Positions 31,701 through 36,226 are shown, counted from the stretch's first letter. The stretch: DNA of 64,000 nt from Meghimatium bilineatum (GCA_034231615.1 CM067310.1:6866010-6930009); one strand, 5' to 3'. Numbers and translations are program-made. The notes: generated from the letters alone by a model not told the origin.

Positions 31701-34210
31701 ACTTTCAGTGAGGTATTTAACGAGGTCCTTGTTGCAATTCTTTTGGTCACCTTGATTATTGTATACCCTTCTGCAACTCACCATAGAGAAGTATCATTAT
31801 AGCAGGCGACCTGGAGTACCAGATCAATGAAAGTATTGCTAACAATAGTTCAGGAATAATACATATTCGAAAATGGCTGCTTGCATGCTGCCATATCTTT
31901 CCGCTTTAATACATGTATACTATAGTTGAGTTATATAGTATGAGGTAAGTTTTATGTGATCCGCCGAAATTAAACCATGTCAGGCGTTAATTACAATTGA
32001 ACTCTTGAAATAGCTTGGGACTGACGCTGTGTAGACATGTCAAATTGCGAACCAGAAGACATGGGACTTCCAAATTCATTTTGAAAATGCAAACATGACA
32101 CCTAGAAAATGTCAACCCTGAGACATTTTATAAAAATATATCAAGACAAGAGCTTGTCTGCAACTCTAAAATTTGCTAACATATCACATGCCCATTAACT
32201 CTTGAAATATGAAGCCATTTTATGTGGTTTTCATTTTGTCCTAAATGCCACCTGAAGTGACCTAGAATACTCGTGTGTTGATAACCAAAATCTAGTAATT
32301 CTACTCGTCAGTATAATGCCATTCTTAAAAAATTGCAGGTCTTCTAAGTTGACTTAGTGATCCATACAGTGAATTATGAAAGGTAAGGGCAGTTCTTTCG
32401 TTCACTTGAAACTTGTCTATATCTGTAATTCTGTCTCAATAAAACTCACTGTCTTTTGTAGTTCATACAGTGTCCCATAGAGCTTTGATTCCAGTGTTGT
32501 TTCCTCTGGCCAATATGTCTGCCTCAGAGTTTCATGCTCAGAACACTCTTGAAGTATATGTTTGGCACTCTGTGCTGCCTGTCCACATGGCTGTGTTGCC
32601 AATCTTGAACTTTGTATACATGTGACTGCGGAGTTAACTAGTCAACGTCAGATTTTCGTGTAACACCAATGAAATTAATGGATGTTGTGACGTCACATCC
32701 TGACAATCACATTGTTCAACTCTACATAGATGAAATTATGCATAATCCTTTTTGTTTCCAATTTACATAATTTTAATTTTCCTATAATTTGGCCTAGGTG
32801 GTGGCAGAACTAGATAGGCCTAATACATGATCTTCAATAAATGAACGTTTTTTAAAGTAGGCCTCAAAATAGAAGTACTCAAAGTATGTCATCTGTCTCT
32901 CAGCTGGTCTACCAGACTAAAGAACAGGTCTATAATTATAGGAAGAATTTTGTTAGAAAAAACACTGAATGTATGAAAGGTTTACATCTACAACAAACCT
33001 GATAATGAACAAACCTTTCACACAAGAATATCAATGTCAGCAATGAAGTCAATGGAGCTTGTCTAAAAAAACTGCTGTGTATTTTGACTAAGACTGAAAT
33101 TAGGTCATTTTTTGTGTGTAGTCTAAGCACTTCATACATCTTAAAACAACCGATTTTTTTTTTAATTCAAAGATTTCTTTTTAAAGCCATGCACCCAGGC
33201 TACAGTAGATTTCAATCATCGAGGAGCAAAGAATAAATAACTTCCAAGTCAACTTATAGGCTAGCATTTTTTTATTAGAAATCTCGCCTCCTGTAACTCC
33301 CTCTTAAGAATTACTATGTTCAAAAATGTATTAAACGGACATGCGTGTTATTGATTTACAGAAACTTACACATCCTTGTAGATTCTTATCATATTACACT
33401 AAATAATTCATTAGTCTTAAAACTGAACTAAACTTGGGAAGTTGGAAAAAAGCGAGGATCTCGTTGTGGTCGTAAACTAAAATTAAGTCAATGGTTCCCC
33501 CACGCGTTCTTCCAACTAATTTAGCCTATTTACTTAGTCACGCATGACTCAATGCCTGTGCGCAGTTTATTGATTACTGACTGAGTAAAGATATTTACGT
33601 CACGTTATTTCTTGTAAGCGAATGCAATAGAAAATGATAAAATATGTGAAAATACCGTGTTGGCCTGGCGTGCTCCTTCTGAGTTGATCATTTTTCGAAA
33701 CAGCGATGGCGGGAAATGGAAAAGCGGGCCAAGTTGAAAAGGTCGCGAAGGCTTTGGTCACATGACCTCGCCCCATCATGCATTCGAGAATCAGTCCATA
33801 GAAAGCAAATTTAAAGACATTAGTCGCCACGAAATTGTCGAATTCTCATGTTAATTCATAAGTTGTGATGTACTCATTATGATATTAAATGGGGGGACTT
33901 AATAATGAAAACGTAGAATTAGCAAAACAACTACGATCGAAGACGTACAGAAAAAAAACAACATGGCGCGAAAGGGCATGATGATCGTTCACAGCAAAGC
34001 ACATTTTCTTTCATTCTTCATGACGCTTAGTTTTTACAAAGAAAATGCTAAACTCACATATATAATAACTTACCATCTGCTGCACTGTCATCCGAATCAT
34101 CTTGATAAAATTCCAAATCTGAAAAATATTTAAAAAATAATGTATTTGGCGCAAAAAGTTCAAATTTTTATGAAACAAAGTAAATGATGTGAGGTGGACT
34201 CACCCGCCAT
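1621..34210 (-). CDS. PPP4R1: PPP4R1 orthologue, protein phosphatase 4 regulatory subunit 1 (12 exons, 3' end outside window)
   Basis: HEAT-repeat scaffold that binds the PP4 catalytic subunit and targets it to substrates; in vertebrates the complex is linked to HDAC3 and to restraint of IKK/NF-kappaB signalling (family knowledge). Twelve exons join in phase, minus strand: 34204-34210, 34074-34118, 31063-31156, 27669-27775, 26038-26180, 24672-24818, 17719-17823, 15227-15292, 13876-14034, 12281-12396, 8254-9419, 1621-1703. Total 2238 nt, 746 codons, no internal stop, all GT..AG. Diagnostic segments: LMEQVPHIAVYCQEN (exon 5), LVLLEQELVDK (exon 6), VCAANFGEVASVVG (exon 8), GIWGVRKACAECFMSVSC (exon 9), VRMSAFQQLGPFISTFA (exon 10), FQYWRSPLPEVNIDFD (exon 11). 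The vertebrate protein is about 950 residues with a C-terminal HEAT block, which should lie beyond position 1. Introns 85 to 6848 bp, full of repeats. Identification is firm; the short exon 12 is the least certain call. Confidence 0.95.
1768..1906 (-). repeat. SINE-B copy, diverged
   Basis: Matches the family from the tail side (CTCTTGTAGCAGGACAATGG) to GACACATTCGTCTTCCGC. The GAA-type tail is lost. Confidence 0.75.
2025..2720 (-). mobile_element. RTE-like LINE 3' fragment, split by another LINE
   Basis: Minus-strand translation has KWFGHMRM and GYTARGRPRKRW, typical of the C-terminal end of RTE-type non-LTR retrotransposon polyproteins. A paralogue lies at 21287-21838. Stops and indels show it is dead. 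Interrupted at 2480-2631. Confidence 0.75.
2480..2631 (-). mobile_element. RNase-H LINE 3' end inserted in RTE-like LINE
   Basis: A 152-bp 5'-truncated insertion whose tail reads (reverse) CTTCTTTCATTCACTTGAAA. The 9-bp direct repeat TAAGAATAT flanks it at 2471-2479 and 2632-2640. The unoccupied paralogous site is at 21746-21754 (TAGGAATAT). Confidence 0.85.
2985..3425 (+). mobile_element. RTE-like LINE fragment (endonuclease-RT linker)
   Basis: Translates, with frameshifts, to KRAEIAEPYAGQMDSAFYAD, VIEVVYGPQSSGTSS and later TDSIPTEIYAAGG, the characteristic linker leading into the reverse transcriptase of RTE-type elements. Truncated at both ends, pseudogenic. Confidence 0.7.
3426..3795. 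other. No recognisable content
   Basis: An 85-codon open frame lies on the minus strand (3395-3652), but it has no family resemblance and no splice context. I see nothing else. Confidence 0.5.
3796..3900 (+). repeat. Possible hAT-type element 5' end
   Basis: CAGGGGTGGGGAAACTTTTG followed by GGCC resembles hAT-superfamily termini. No matching right end or duplication found, so a truncated copy at best. Confidence 0.3.
3901..5489. other. Intron 11 sequence without recognised features
   Basis: AT-rich. Scattered short open frames lack family resemblance. A short stretch near 4467-4501 (AAGCATTGCACA, TATGAAATAA) recurs near 13205-13248, so a small undefined repeat is present. Confidence 0.5.
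5490..6135 (-). mobile_element. RNase-H LINE 3' fragment
   Basis: Minus strand encodes part of a retrotransposon RNase H domain: QPVVFLTESRSVFQALQSG, then VTMQWIPSRYGIPGNEKADQ followed by LAKEGA (compare 40709-40900). It runs into a frameshifted C-terminal part and the tail CAAGTGAACGAAAGAAG read from minus. Dead, 5'-truncated. Confidence 0.85.
6385..6652 (+). repeat. SINE-A copy
   Basis: Full 3' portion and most of the head (GGGGAGCAAAGAATAGCAAC ... GAGAACGAACGCGGAAG). Mild divergence. Confidence 0.85.
6820..6990 (-). repeat. SINE-A copy, decayed
   Basis: Recognisable blocks CCCATAACCTCCTTAGTC and GGAAGGTAAACAATGTTGCT followed by GGGCCCCAGCA. The 3' body is poorly preserved. Confidence 0.65.
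7310..7510. mobile_element. hAT-type MITE
   Basis: 201-bp non-coding element. Left end CGGGGGCTATTCAA, right end TTGAATAGCCCTG (inverted terminal repeats). A perfect 8-bp target duplication CTGTAGTG lies at 7302-7309 and 7511-7518. Internal GGCCCGCGG / CTGGCCCG motifs are usual in hAT non-autonomous elements. A TA dinucleotide run at about 7477-7497 has grown near the right end. Confidence 0.85.
7709..8220 (-). mobile_element. RNase-H LINE 3' end with AACC tail (SINE-D partner)
   Basis: Minus strand encodes KDNINLLERKDQSIIF, then (after a stop) CRLCTHPYETVDHHLFECP, a C-x2-C..H..C zinc-knuckle-like C-terminal motif of RNase-H LINEs, then a 3' end shared with SINE-D and AACC repeats. Second, older copy at 18283-18650. 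Confidence 0.8.
8254..9419 (-). CDS. PPP4R1: PPP4R1 exon 11, acidic linker
   Basis: A single 1166-nt exon encoding residues 330-719, rich in Asp, Glu and Ser and predicted disordered by eye. Near residues 581-590 it carries FQYWRSPLPE followed by VNIDFD, corresponding to the F-x-W-R-x-P-L-P-E block in the middle of vertebrate PPP4R1. A nine-Ser run (about 654-662) is coded by a TCG/TCA repeat, seen on the plus strand as GAT/GAC repeats near 8424-8450. Acceptor CATTTCAG, donor GTGAGT. The linker is longer than in vertebrates. Outside the FQYW block similarity is low, as is usual for this region. Confidence 0.92.
9420..9741. other. Intron 10, left part
   Basis: No recognised repeat or exon. 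Confidence 0.5.
9746..9957. mobile_element. TTAA-flanked MITE (piggyBac-type)
   Basis: 212-bp element in PPP4R1 intron 10. Terminal inverted repeats of 29 bp match at 26 positions: left CCCCTAAGCTGCAGAGGTAT plus TCTTAAGGA, right (reverse complement) CCCCTTAGCTGCGGAGGTAT plus CCTTAAGGA. TTAA flanks both ends (9742-9745, 9958-9961). No coding capacity. Confidence 0.85.
10057..10137 (+). repeat. Dispersed repeat, also at 13668-13771
   Basis: TATCACGTTTTCAAAACCG, GCCACCAATAATAACGCAAA and GCTAAAGGTTA blocks recur 3.6 kb away in the same orientation. There the end coincides with a TTAA, suggesting the right end of a DNA transposon. Confidence 0.55.
10138..10529. other. Intron 10, unassigned
   Basis: A G run at 10165-10170 and AT-rich sequence; nothing recognised. 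Confidence 0.5.
10530..10668 (-). repeat. SINE-B copy, decayed
   Basis: TTCTCAAACTCCCATTGAAT through GATTTCCATCAGGATGTAGT to CCAATGGTCCAACAGAGCCA. Tail missing. Confidence 0.65.
10978..11995 (+). repeat. Family E long repeat with tRNA-like segment
   Basis: About 1 kb, more GC-rich than its surroundings. Matches 62322-63720 in order and 48090-48300 in part. Contains TAGCCGAGGTG (11296-11306) and AAGTTCGAGTC (11337-11347), which resemble Pol III A and B boxes at tRNA-like spacing. An internal direct repeat of roughly 110 bp (GGGTACTGAACC..., GACAGTAGAGTTGGGCCAG) follows at 11400-11680. Coding potential not evident. Confidence 0.7.
12053..12212 (-). repeat. SINE-B copy
   Basis: Reverse, near full length: TTCTTCTTATGCGTTCATTT at left, CCGACACATCCATCTTCGGC at right. 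Lies 68 bp beyond the 3' end of exon 10, in intron 10. Confidence 0.85.
12281..12396 (-). CDS. PPP4R1: PPP4R1 exon 10
   Basis: Acceptor CTTCTCCTAG, donor GTAAGC. Residues 292-330: VRMSAFQQLGPFISTFA then DAGRTGLFVNEDGSLSF. Closes the N-terminal HEAT solenoid. A minisatellite array begins about 25 bp upstream of the acceptor (12420 on). Confidence 0.93.
12420..12935. repeat. Minisatellite in intron 9
   Basis: About nine degenerate units of roughly 45-65 bp built from AATCAAGAACTAACAC, ACCTCACAACTAACTTATAG and ATATCACATGCATATAACAA. Two unit classes (with and without the CTCACAACTAACT part) alternate. The array starts about 25 bp from the exon 10 acceptor, on its 5' side in the transcript. Confidence 0.85.
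13256..13773. mobile_element. Candidate TTAA-flanked DNA element
   Basis: TTAA at 13252-13255 and 13774-13777. Left end CCTTCACCACGC, right end (reverse complement) CCTTTAGCAAGC: 9 of 12 matching. Right part matches 10057-10137. Contains a 28-bp piece of SINE-D tail near 13637. No transposase seen. Confidence 0.45.
13876..14034 (-). CDS. PPP4R1: PPP4R1 exon 9
   Basis: Acceptor CTTTTTCCAG, donor GTATGT. 53 codons, residues 239-291: LPKFFYLCEDGIWGVRKACA, ECFMSVSCACS, then ELANLFVNLLCDESRW. The most conserved stretch in the window and the basis for the first recognition of the gene. Confidence 0.96.
14405..14495 (+). repeat. SINE-B fragment
   Basis: CATTTCCATTCTCTGGACTA, CATCCTGCTGGAAATCTAGG, then TTCCAGCGGGAGTTTGGAAA. 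Confidence 0.75.
14578..14726 (+). repeat. SINE-A fragment, decayed
   Basis: Retains TGCAGATATCGCAGC and AACCATAAAAAAACAG corresponding to the family's 3' body. Confidence 0.5.
14850..14955 (+). repeat. SINE-A 3' fragment
   Basis: CATGCTGAAATTGGATGTGT, CAGGTCAAAAG, then ATCCTGCTAGTATACAGGAA. Confidence 0.65.
15227..15292 (-). CDS. PPP4R1: PPP4R1 exon 8
   Basis: Acceptor ACATTTTGTAG, donor GTAAGT. 22 codons, residues 217-238, VCAANFGEVASVVGVKNCEE then VL. A strongly conserved HEAT helix of PPP4R1; phase 0 both sides. Confidence 0.93.
15293..16605. other. Intron 7, no recognised element
   Basis: Contains an 81-codon plus-strand open frame (15869-16114) with no family resemblance and two TTAGGG units at 16372-16385. 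Nothing else seen. Confidence 0.45.
16606..17000 (+). repeat. SINE-A copy interrupted by a foldback MITE
   Basis: SINE-A runs AAGCAAAGAATAACAACACT ... GTCATAAGAGGC, stops at 16681, and resumes at 16816 with CTAAGGAGTTATGGGAG, ending GAATGAACATAGAAGATA. The interruption falls at the family's GGCGACTAAGGAGG. Confidence 0.8.
16682..16815. mobile_element. 134-bp foldback MITE inside SINE-A
   Basis: Ends CTCTTTATATCC and (reverse complement) CTCTTTGTCTCC. TTAA on the left (16678-16681), CTAA on the right (16816-16819). Internal inverted blocks CGCTATGCCGAA and TTCGGCATAGC, so it can fold on itself. Likely TTAA-targeting and non-autonomous. Confidence 0.75.
17205..17342 (+). repeat. Family C repeat
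   Basis: TGGTGATGGGGCTTAGTTCA, GCCATCAGGGGCTGGAAACT, GCCCAAGTAAGCAGTGTGCT. Other copies: 30876-30997 (+), 38612-38762 (-), 50213-50380 (-). No coding or tRNA-like part identified. Confidence 0.75.
17343..17470 (+). mobile_element. RNase-H LINE 3' terminus
   Basis: CTCTATGGGACACTGTATGA, ATTACAGATATAGACATG, TTCAAGTGAACGAAAGAAGA. Same 3' end as 2480-2631, 5490-6135, 32396-32640 and 52778-53012. Confidence 0.8.
17719..17823 (-). CDS. PPP4R1: PPP4R1 exon 7
   Basis: Acceptor CCTTTTTCAG, donor GTAACT. Exactly 35 codons, residues 182-216: LMSKMALLLGKDITERLLLP, then RFSEMCTDPLFHVRK. Matches the family's KDITERL..PRF.EMC segment. Lies after the 6.8-kb intron 6. Confidence 0.93.
17960..18200 (+). repeat. 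Family K fragment
   Basis: GTTGGCCCAGAAGTGTGTGC and TTTTGTCAGAAAGACTACAG resemble 58350-58560 (minus) and, more weakly, 61948-62035. Origin unknown; perhaps a retroelement C-terminal region. Confidence 0.4.
18283..18650 (-). mobile_element. RNase-H LINE 3' end, older copy of 7709-8220
   Basis: Shares TTCAAAAAGGTGGTGGTCAA, TGCTGATCCAGCAG and GGACTGATCATATA blocks. Heavily mutated. Confidence 0.7.
19012..19075. repeat. Tandem duplication, about 32 bp
   Basis: GATAGCACATTTCGACTCTT plus GCATGAATTGT occurs twice in direct succession. Confidence 0.85.
19200..19800 (-). mobile_element. RTE-type LINE 3' end with ATTG tail
   Basis: Minus strand encodes VVLYGCESWTLTADMERRLQ with AFEYKCSRRILRISYREHKT, then (frameshifted) VKRRKLAWFRHVCRHDSLSK and TILQGTVEGGR, the standard C-terminus of RTE-type elements of aquatic animals. 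It ends in an ATTG microsatellite tail (CAATCAATCAATCAATAAAA on plus, from 19201). Pseudogenic. Confidence 0.85.
19925..20140. repeat. Degenerate tandem repeat, about 40-bp unit
   Basis: Five or so diverged units around CAACATGAGATCTGCAGGTT and TGTTGACAGCCAT. Period drifts; old array. Confidence 0.6.
20751..20833 (-). pseudogene. tRNA-like sequence (tRNA pseudogene or SINE head)
   Basis: Minus strand starts GGGGCGTGTGGCCGTACGG then TTAGAACACCGG, with A-box-like TGGCCGTACGG (20815-20825). The B box is poor. Resembles 55719-55791. Not a functional tRNA by eye. Confidence 0.4.
20834..21286. other. Intron 6, no recognised element
   Basis: AT-rich sequence with no motif I can name. Confidence 0.5.
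21287..21838 (-). mobile_element. RTE-like LINE 3' fragment
   Basis: Paralogue of 2025-2720 (GTTAAGTGTAGGGGTGATTA, GGTCTTCCTCTGGCTTTATA). Provides the empty site for the LINE inserted at 2480-2631. Confidence 0.75.
21940..22035. repeat. Tandem repeat, about 28 bp
   Basis: AGACAAGACAACACAGCACT plus ATCAG, three to four units with decay. Confidence 0.8.
22085..22139. repeat. Hairpin element copy 1
   Basis: Starts CATCAAAGCTGGCTGTGAT, ends CATCACAACAACATTGATG; the ends pair to form a stem. Related copies at 22298, 22811 and 24138, all in intron 6. Confidence 0.6.
22298..22351. repeat. Hairpin element copy 2
   Basis: CATCAAAGCTGACTGTGAT ... CATCACAATCACTATGATG. Same outer stem and length as copy 1. 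Confidence 0.6.
22811..22863. repeat. Hairpin element copy 3
   Basis: CATCAAAGCTGGCTGTGAT ... AATCACAGTCACTCTGATG. Preceded by AGCT like copy 2. Confidence 0.6.
23001..23144 (+). repeat. SINE-B copy with 11-bp target duplication
   Basis: From CCCCGCCGAAGACGGATGTG to GAAGAAGAAG. AATAAAATAAT flanks at 22990-23000 and 23145-23155. Young-looking and near consensus. Confidence 0.95.
23260..23375 (+). repeat. SINE-A fragment, decayed
   Basis: GCATGTTGTCAGAGACATAC ... ACTATACCCTGCTAACAAGC then CAGTTTGAGAATC. Confidence 0.4.
24138..24194. repeat. Hairpin element copy 4
   Basis: CATCAAAGCCGGCTGTGAT ... ATAACATCCAGCATTGATG. A half copy (AAGCAGGCTGTGATATGGCG) lies at about 24006. Confidence 0.55.
24672..24818 (-). 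CDS. PPP4R1: PPP4R1 exon 6
   Basis: Acceptor TTAATCAG, donor GTAAGT. Exactly 49 codons, residues 133-181, starting VRKTGQAALLVLLEQELVDK and ending YRSEAAA. HEAT repeat; phase 0 on both sides. Confidence 0.94.
25150..25255 (-). repeat. SINE-A fragment, decayed
   Basis: GCGATATCTGCAAATTTTAG, CATCCAACTTCAACATCAC, TAGGATGAGAAAGCCAACTC, in the order of a reverse SINE-A. Confidence 0.55.
25519..25685 (-). repeat. SINE-B copy
   Basis: CGTTCATTCTCAAACTCCCG then CTCCCTTGTAGCAGGACCAT to GACACATCCGTCTTCGACGG. Confidence 0.85.
26038..26180 (-). CDS. PPP4R1: PPP4R1 exon 5
   Basis: Acceptor TTTCTTTCAG, donor GTAATA. Encodes residues 85-132 with EPSVRSELMEQVPHIAVY and ILPMVVRYLSDSNSQ, two typical HEAT helices of the family. 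Ends in phase 0. Confidence 0.94.
26405..26550 (+). repeat. SINE-B copy
   Basis: ACCCACCGGAGATGGATGTG to GGGAGTTTGAACGCTGAAG. Confidence 0.8.
26551..27668. other. Intron 4, no recognised element
   Basis: AT-rich, with a short TA run at 27431-27444. Open frames here are short and unsupported. Confidence 0.5.
27669..27775 (-). CDS. PPP4R1: PPP4R1 exon 4
   Basis: Acceptor GGTTCCACAG, donor GTATGT. Encodes residues 49-85, with QMLARGLLDTLRSIY followed by a helix AVLDAMVKLSEDPG; part of the first HEAT repeats. The open frame on the opposite strand here is a shadow. Confidence 0.93.
27857..27993 (+). repeat. SINE-B copy with 9-bp target duplication
   Basis: TATGCATTA at 27848-27856 and 27994-28002 flanks a SINE-B from ACCGACGCAGACGGATGTAT to AACGCTGAAGAAT. 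Confidence 0.85.
28010..28235 (-). repeat. SINE-D copy
   Basis: Left end GGCTTGGTTGCTGATCCAG, then CATGGGCTCATGCCCTTTGA, ACCTCCAGGAAGATAGGTTT, and CCACCAATTGACTACTG at right. Directly after the SINE-B. Confidence 0.8.
28236..28861. other. Intron 3, mostly unassigned
   Basis: 28240-28330 may hold a decayed SINE-A (CATGCATGTTGGAGGC, GTTGGCTGTCTCATCC). The rest is AT-rich with no motif. Confidence 0.4.
28862..29116 (-). repeat. SINE-A copy
   Basis: TGCGTTCGTTCTCAAACTCC to CCAGCAACACACGGGCG; short internal deletions near AGTCGC. Confidence 0.85.
29185..29640 (+). mobile_element. RTE-like LINE 3' fragment
   Basis: Plus strand SQTWALTAAQQRKYACEMKY, then GYTARGRPKTRWTDNIKTLN. Same family as 2025-2720 in the opposite orientation; stops present. 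Confidence 0.75.
29650..30050. other. Intron 3, no recognised element
   Basis: AT-rich; nothing identified. Confidence 0.5.
30061..30211 (+). repeat. SINE-B copy with 10-bp target duplication
   Basis: AGAATGGCAG at 30051-30060 and 30212-30221 flanks TCTGCCGAAGACAGATGTGT ... GAACGCTGAAGA. Confidence 0.9.
30876..30997 (+). repeat. Family C repeat
   Basis: ACACCTTGAAGTGGTGATGG, GACTTAGTTCAGCCATCAGG, AAGTAAGCAGTGTGCTGAAG. Ends about 65 bp from exon 3. Confidence 0.75.
31063..31156 (-). CDS. PPP4R1: PPP4R1 exon 3
   Basis: Acceptor TATTGTAG, donor GTTAGT. Encodes residues 18-49: GDYGFGG, then a LEKYLDSDNIFNR segment that matches the start of the family's first HEAT helix. Phase fits exon 2 and exon 4 exactly. 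Confidence 0.92.
31157..32395. other. Intron 2, no recognised element
   Basis: AT-rich. T runs near 31619-31640. Nothing coding or repetitive recognised. Confidence 0.5.
32396..32640 (-). mobile_element. RNase-H LINE 3' end
   Basis: Minus strand encodes QPCGQAAQSAKHILQECSEH (zinc-knuckle-like end of the RNase-H LINE polyprotein) and YGTLYELQKTVSFI, with the CAAGTGAACGAAAG tail. 5'-truncated. Confidence 0.85.
32641..34073. other. Intron 2, remainder
   Basis: Contains ATGGCGGGAAATGGAAAAGC at 33706 (plus), opening a 19-codon frame, and GTCACATGACC nearby. No splice context supports a gene. Otherwise nothing recognised. Confidence 0.45.
34074..34118 (-). CDS. PPP4R1: PPP4R1 exon 2
   Basis: Flanked by ATTTTTCAG acceptor and GTAAGT donor, 85 bp from exon 1. 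Encodes residues 3-18, DLEFYQDDSDDSAAD, an acidic N-terminal tail like that of vertebrate PPP4R1. Ends one base into a Gly codon. Confidence 0.9.
34204..34210 (-). CDS. PPP4R1: PPP4R1 coding exon 1 (7 coding nt)
   Basis: Only ATG GCG G is coding before a strong donor (GTGAGT). Joined to the next exon it reads Met-Ala-Asp, the usual start of this protein. The start codon lies inside CAACATGGCGGG, an 11-of-12 match to the TISU/YY1-type initiator (SAASATGGCGGC). This start was chosen because of that context, the donor and the MAD N-terminus. The 5' UTR extent is not visible. Confidence 0.85.
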
Positions 34211-34300
34211 GTTGAAAAAGACCACGAGGTATGTTTAGAGCATTTTGATTGGATGCTTTGATTGTCAGTATTGGATGATGATTGGTCGTAGGGATTTGTT
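34211..34300 (-). promoter_or_regulatory. PPP4R1: Probable PPP4R1 core promoter
   Basis: Three CCAAT boxes on the minus strand (ATTGG on plus at 34248-34252, 34270-34274, 34281-34285) lie within 80 bp upstream of the ATG, and the ATG itself is in a TISU/YY1-like motif. No TATA box seen. The arrangement suits a TATA-less housekeeping promoter with a short 5' UTR. Inference only. Confidence 0.5.
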
Positions 34301-34592
34301 TCTTTCTACATCACGAAATGAACCGAGCAAGCTACGATAATGGCCGATGACTCACTATACTAAGCATGCCTTACTCCGAATGCGTAAACGCCATTGTTCA
34401 TAATTTCGTGAATGAATTGGAATTTGTAGTACAAACTTGACCTTCGTGTATCCGTAAACAATCTATAGTTATTCCGACCTCGGTTTGTAACAGATATACG
34501 TTAATAGATATAGCTTTCTCTACTTTTTCCCAACTGTTTTGATTGTTCCTTTGTCCCATAAAGGTCCGAGCGAGACACAAAGACGGGAGCGA

Positions 34593-34733
34593 TGAGTCGA
34601 TCAACTGGGGCCCCGTGCTCCCTCGGTCTTTGCCCCCGTTTTCTCCTGGACAAAGAATTTGATGAAAGATTTCCAGACCACTGGAAGTGTAACCTTGGGT
34701 ATTATTATTCCCCTCTGAACCCGAAGATTTTAT
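34593..34733 (+). CDS. Short open frame of unknown status (46 codons)
   Basis: An ATG frame MSRSTGAPCSLGLCPRFLLD continuing KEFDERFPDHWKCNLGYY to a stop. It is 383 bp from the PPP4R1 start on the opposite strand, where a divergent transcript could begin. I do not recognise it and see no following exon. Could be chance. Confidence 0.2.
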
Positions 34734-34739
34734 AACTTT

Positions 34740-35395
34740 TAATCGATTTTCTTATTCTATCTTGGAATAGTTTTCATAAATACTTCTATCCTCTTTGTGA
34801 TTTCTCTCAATAAAATAGGAACCGGTAACATATTTAACTTAATACTCCTTAACAGTTGACATAAATCTTAACTGTTTTGTCAACATTTTTCGTAGAAACA
34901 CTTTACATTTATTTCACCCAGGACCTGATTTAGGTATAAGATAAACAAGCTATAGCTTAGGGCCCCAAAAAGTTAAAATTATATTTGGCACTGACATAAT
35001 ATCCGGACTTATAAAGGGCCCCAATATCTAAATACGACAACGATTCCACCCCCACATCTCGTTCATCATTTTCACTTTGTTCTACCTATAAACCAGAAGT
35101 ACAATCACCCATCCCATGGACACGCAACCATTAGTTCATATACAACTTCTCCCCGTTGTATAATTATGTAAAATATCACTAAAATAGAAATACGGTATTA
35201 ATATATTAAAATTCTGCTGAGTTTACTGTAAGAAGACGTGTTTAGCTGTTTGGGGGTCCTAACGAAGAAATGGGGGTGCCATGAATACCATAGTGTGATT
35301 AATTTGAATAGCTTACAGTATATTGTTACACGGTTGAATTTTGGGGGATAGGCAGGAATGCAGTTTCTGGTTGTTCAGGATTTTTGCGTTTCTTC
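34740..35395. other. Intergenic, no recognised element
   Basis: AT-rich; GGGCCCC-bearing segments at 34960-35025 may be repeat remnants. Confidence 0.4.
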
Positions 35396-35755
35396 GTGCG
35401 GTTAGCGGGGTGGGCCTGATGAATAGAATGTCTTGTGTCGAGGTTTACAACTAATAGGCGATATCTACACATTTGATAATGAGTATGACATTAATTTCCT
35501 CTTCTTCTGCGTGCATTTTCAAACTTAGCAGAATAGAATGTAGTCCAGAGAACGGGATGCGCTGTGTCCGTTTACAACTTAGTTGCGATATCTGCACCTT
35601 TCGGTATGACATATCCTAATTCATCATAGCATATGGGTCACTTTGGCGCTCTATTTGATGGGACAGCCAATTCCTTACCTCCTTAGTCGCCTCTTACGAC
35701 CTACCTGACAGGTAAGTGTCACTATGATTTTCTCTCCTTCCGGGCCTCGGTAACT
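35396..35755 (-). repeat. SINE-A copy plus adjoining fragment
   Basis: 35498-35755 is a reverse SINE-A (TCTTCTGCGTGCATTTTC ... CCGGGCCTCGG). 35400-35470 holds a partial second copy (AATGTCTTGTGTCGAGG, GCGATATCTACACA). Confidence 0.7.
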
Positions 35756-36109
35756 CAATGGCTTCCAACTGAGGACTCGTCCATTTAGTTGTGGCACATC
35801 GTGTAGCTATTACATAATAAAGTGTGTAACAGTTATGTAATCATTTTATCGCATTCTCCTTGCACAAGTTATTAACTAACCAACCGACACACGAAACGGC
35901 GCTTATGCATGCCCTTTACGCAGTGAAGCTGGTTCCTAATGATGTTCGTAAAAGTTAACATCAACAATTCTGTTTTATACAACAATGGAATTAATATTTT
36001 TAAGTTACATAATATGAATTTAGACATGAAATTCGTGAATGTTTTCATTTTATATTGTTCTGTCTATGCACTTAGTAGATTATCATTTTTAGTTTCCCCA
36101 GAAACGGAA

Positions 36110-36226
36110 ATTCGGAGGCATGAATTTAAGGTTCACGCAGAGGATAAAATTGTCATTCTCACAGATGCCCTCTCAGTAATAGAAACCCTGCGTGGTCTTC
36201 TAGCAGAATGTGAGCAAGAACTATGA
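36110..36226 (+). mobile_element. RNase H fragment of a LINE
   Basis: Translates KIVILTDALSVIETLRGLL, matching the VVFLTDAMSVLQAL strand-helix of the RNase H domain at 40709. Short isolated remnant. Confidence 0.6.

Noticed and set aside
33706-33765. ATGGCGGG start in PPP4R1 intron 2 as a second gene's first exon
   Set aside because: Only 19 codons before a stop, no donor in frame and no recognisable downstream exon.
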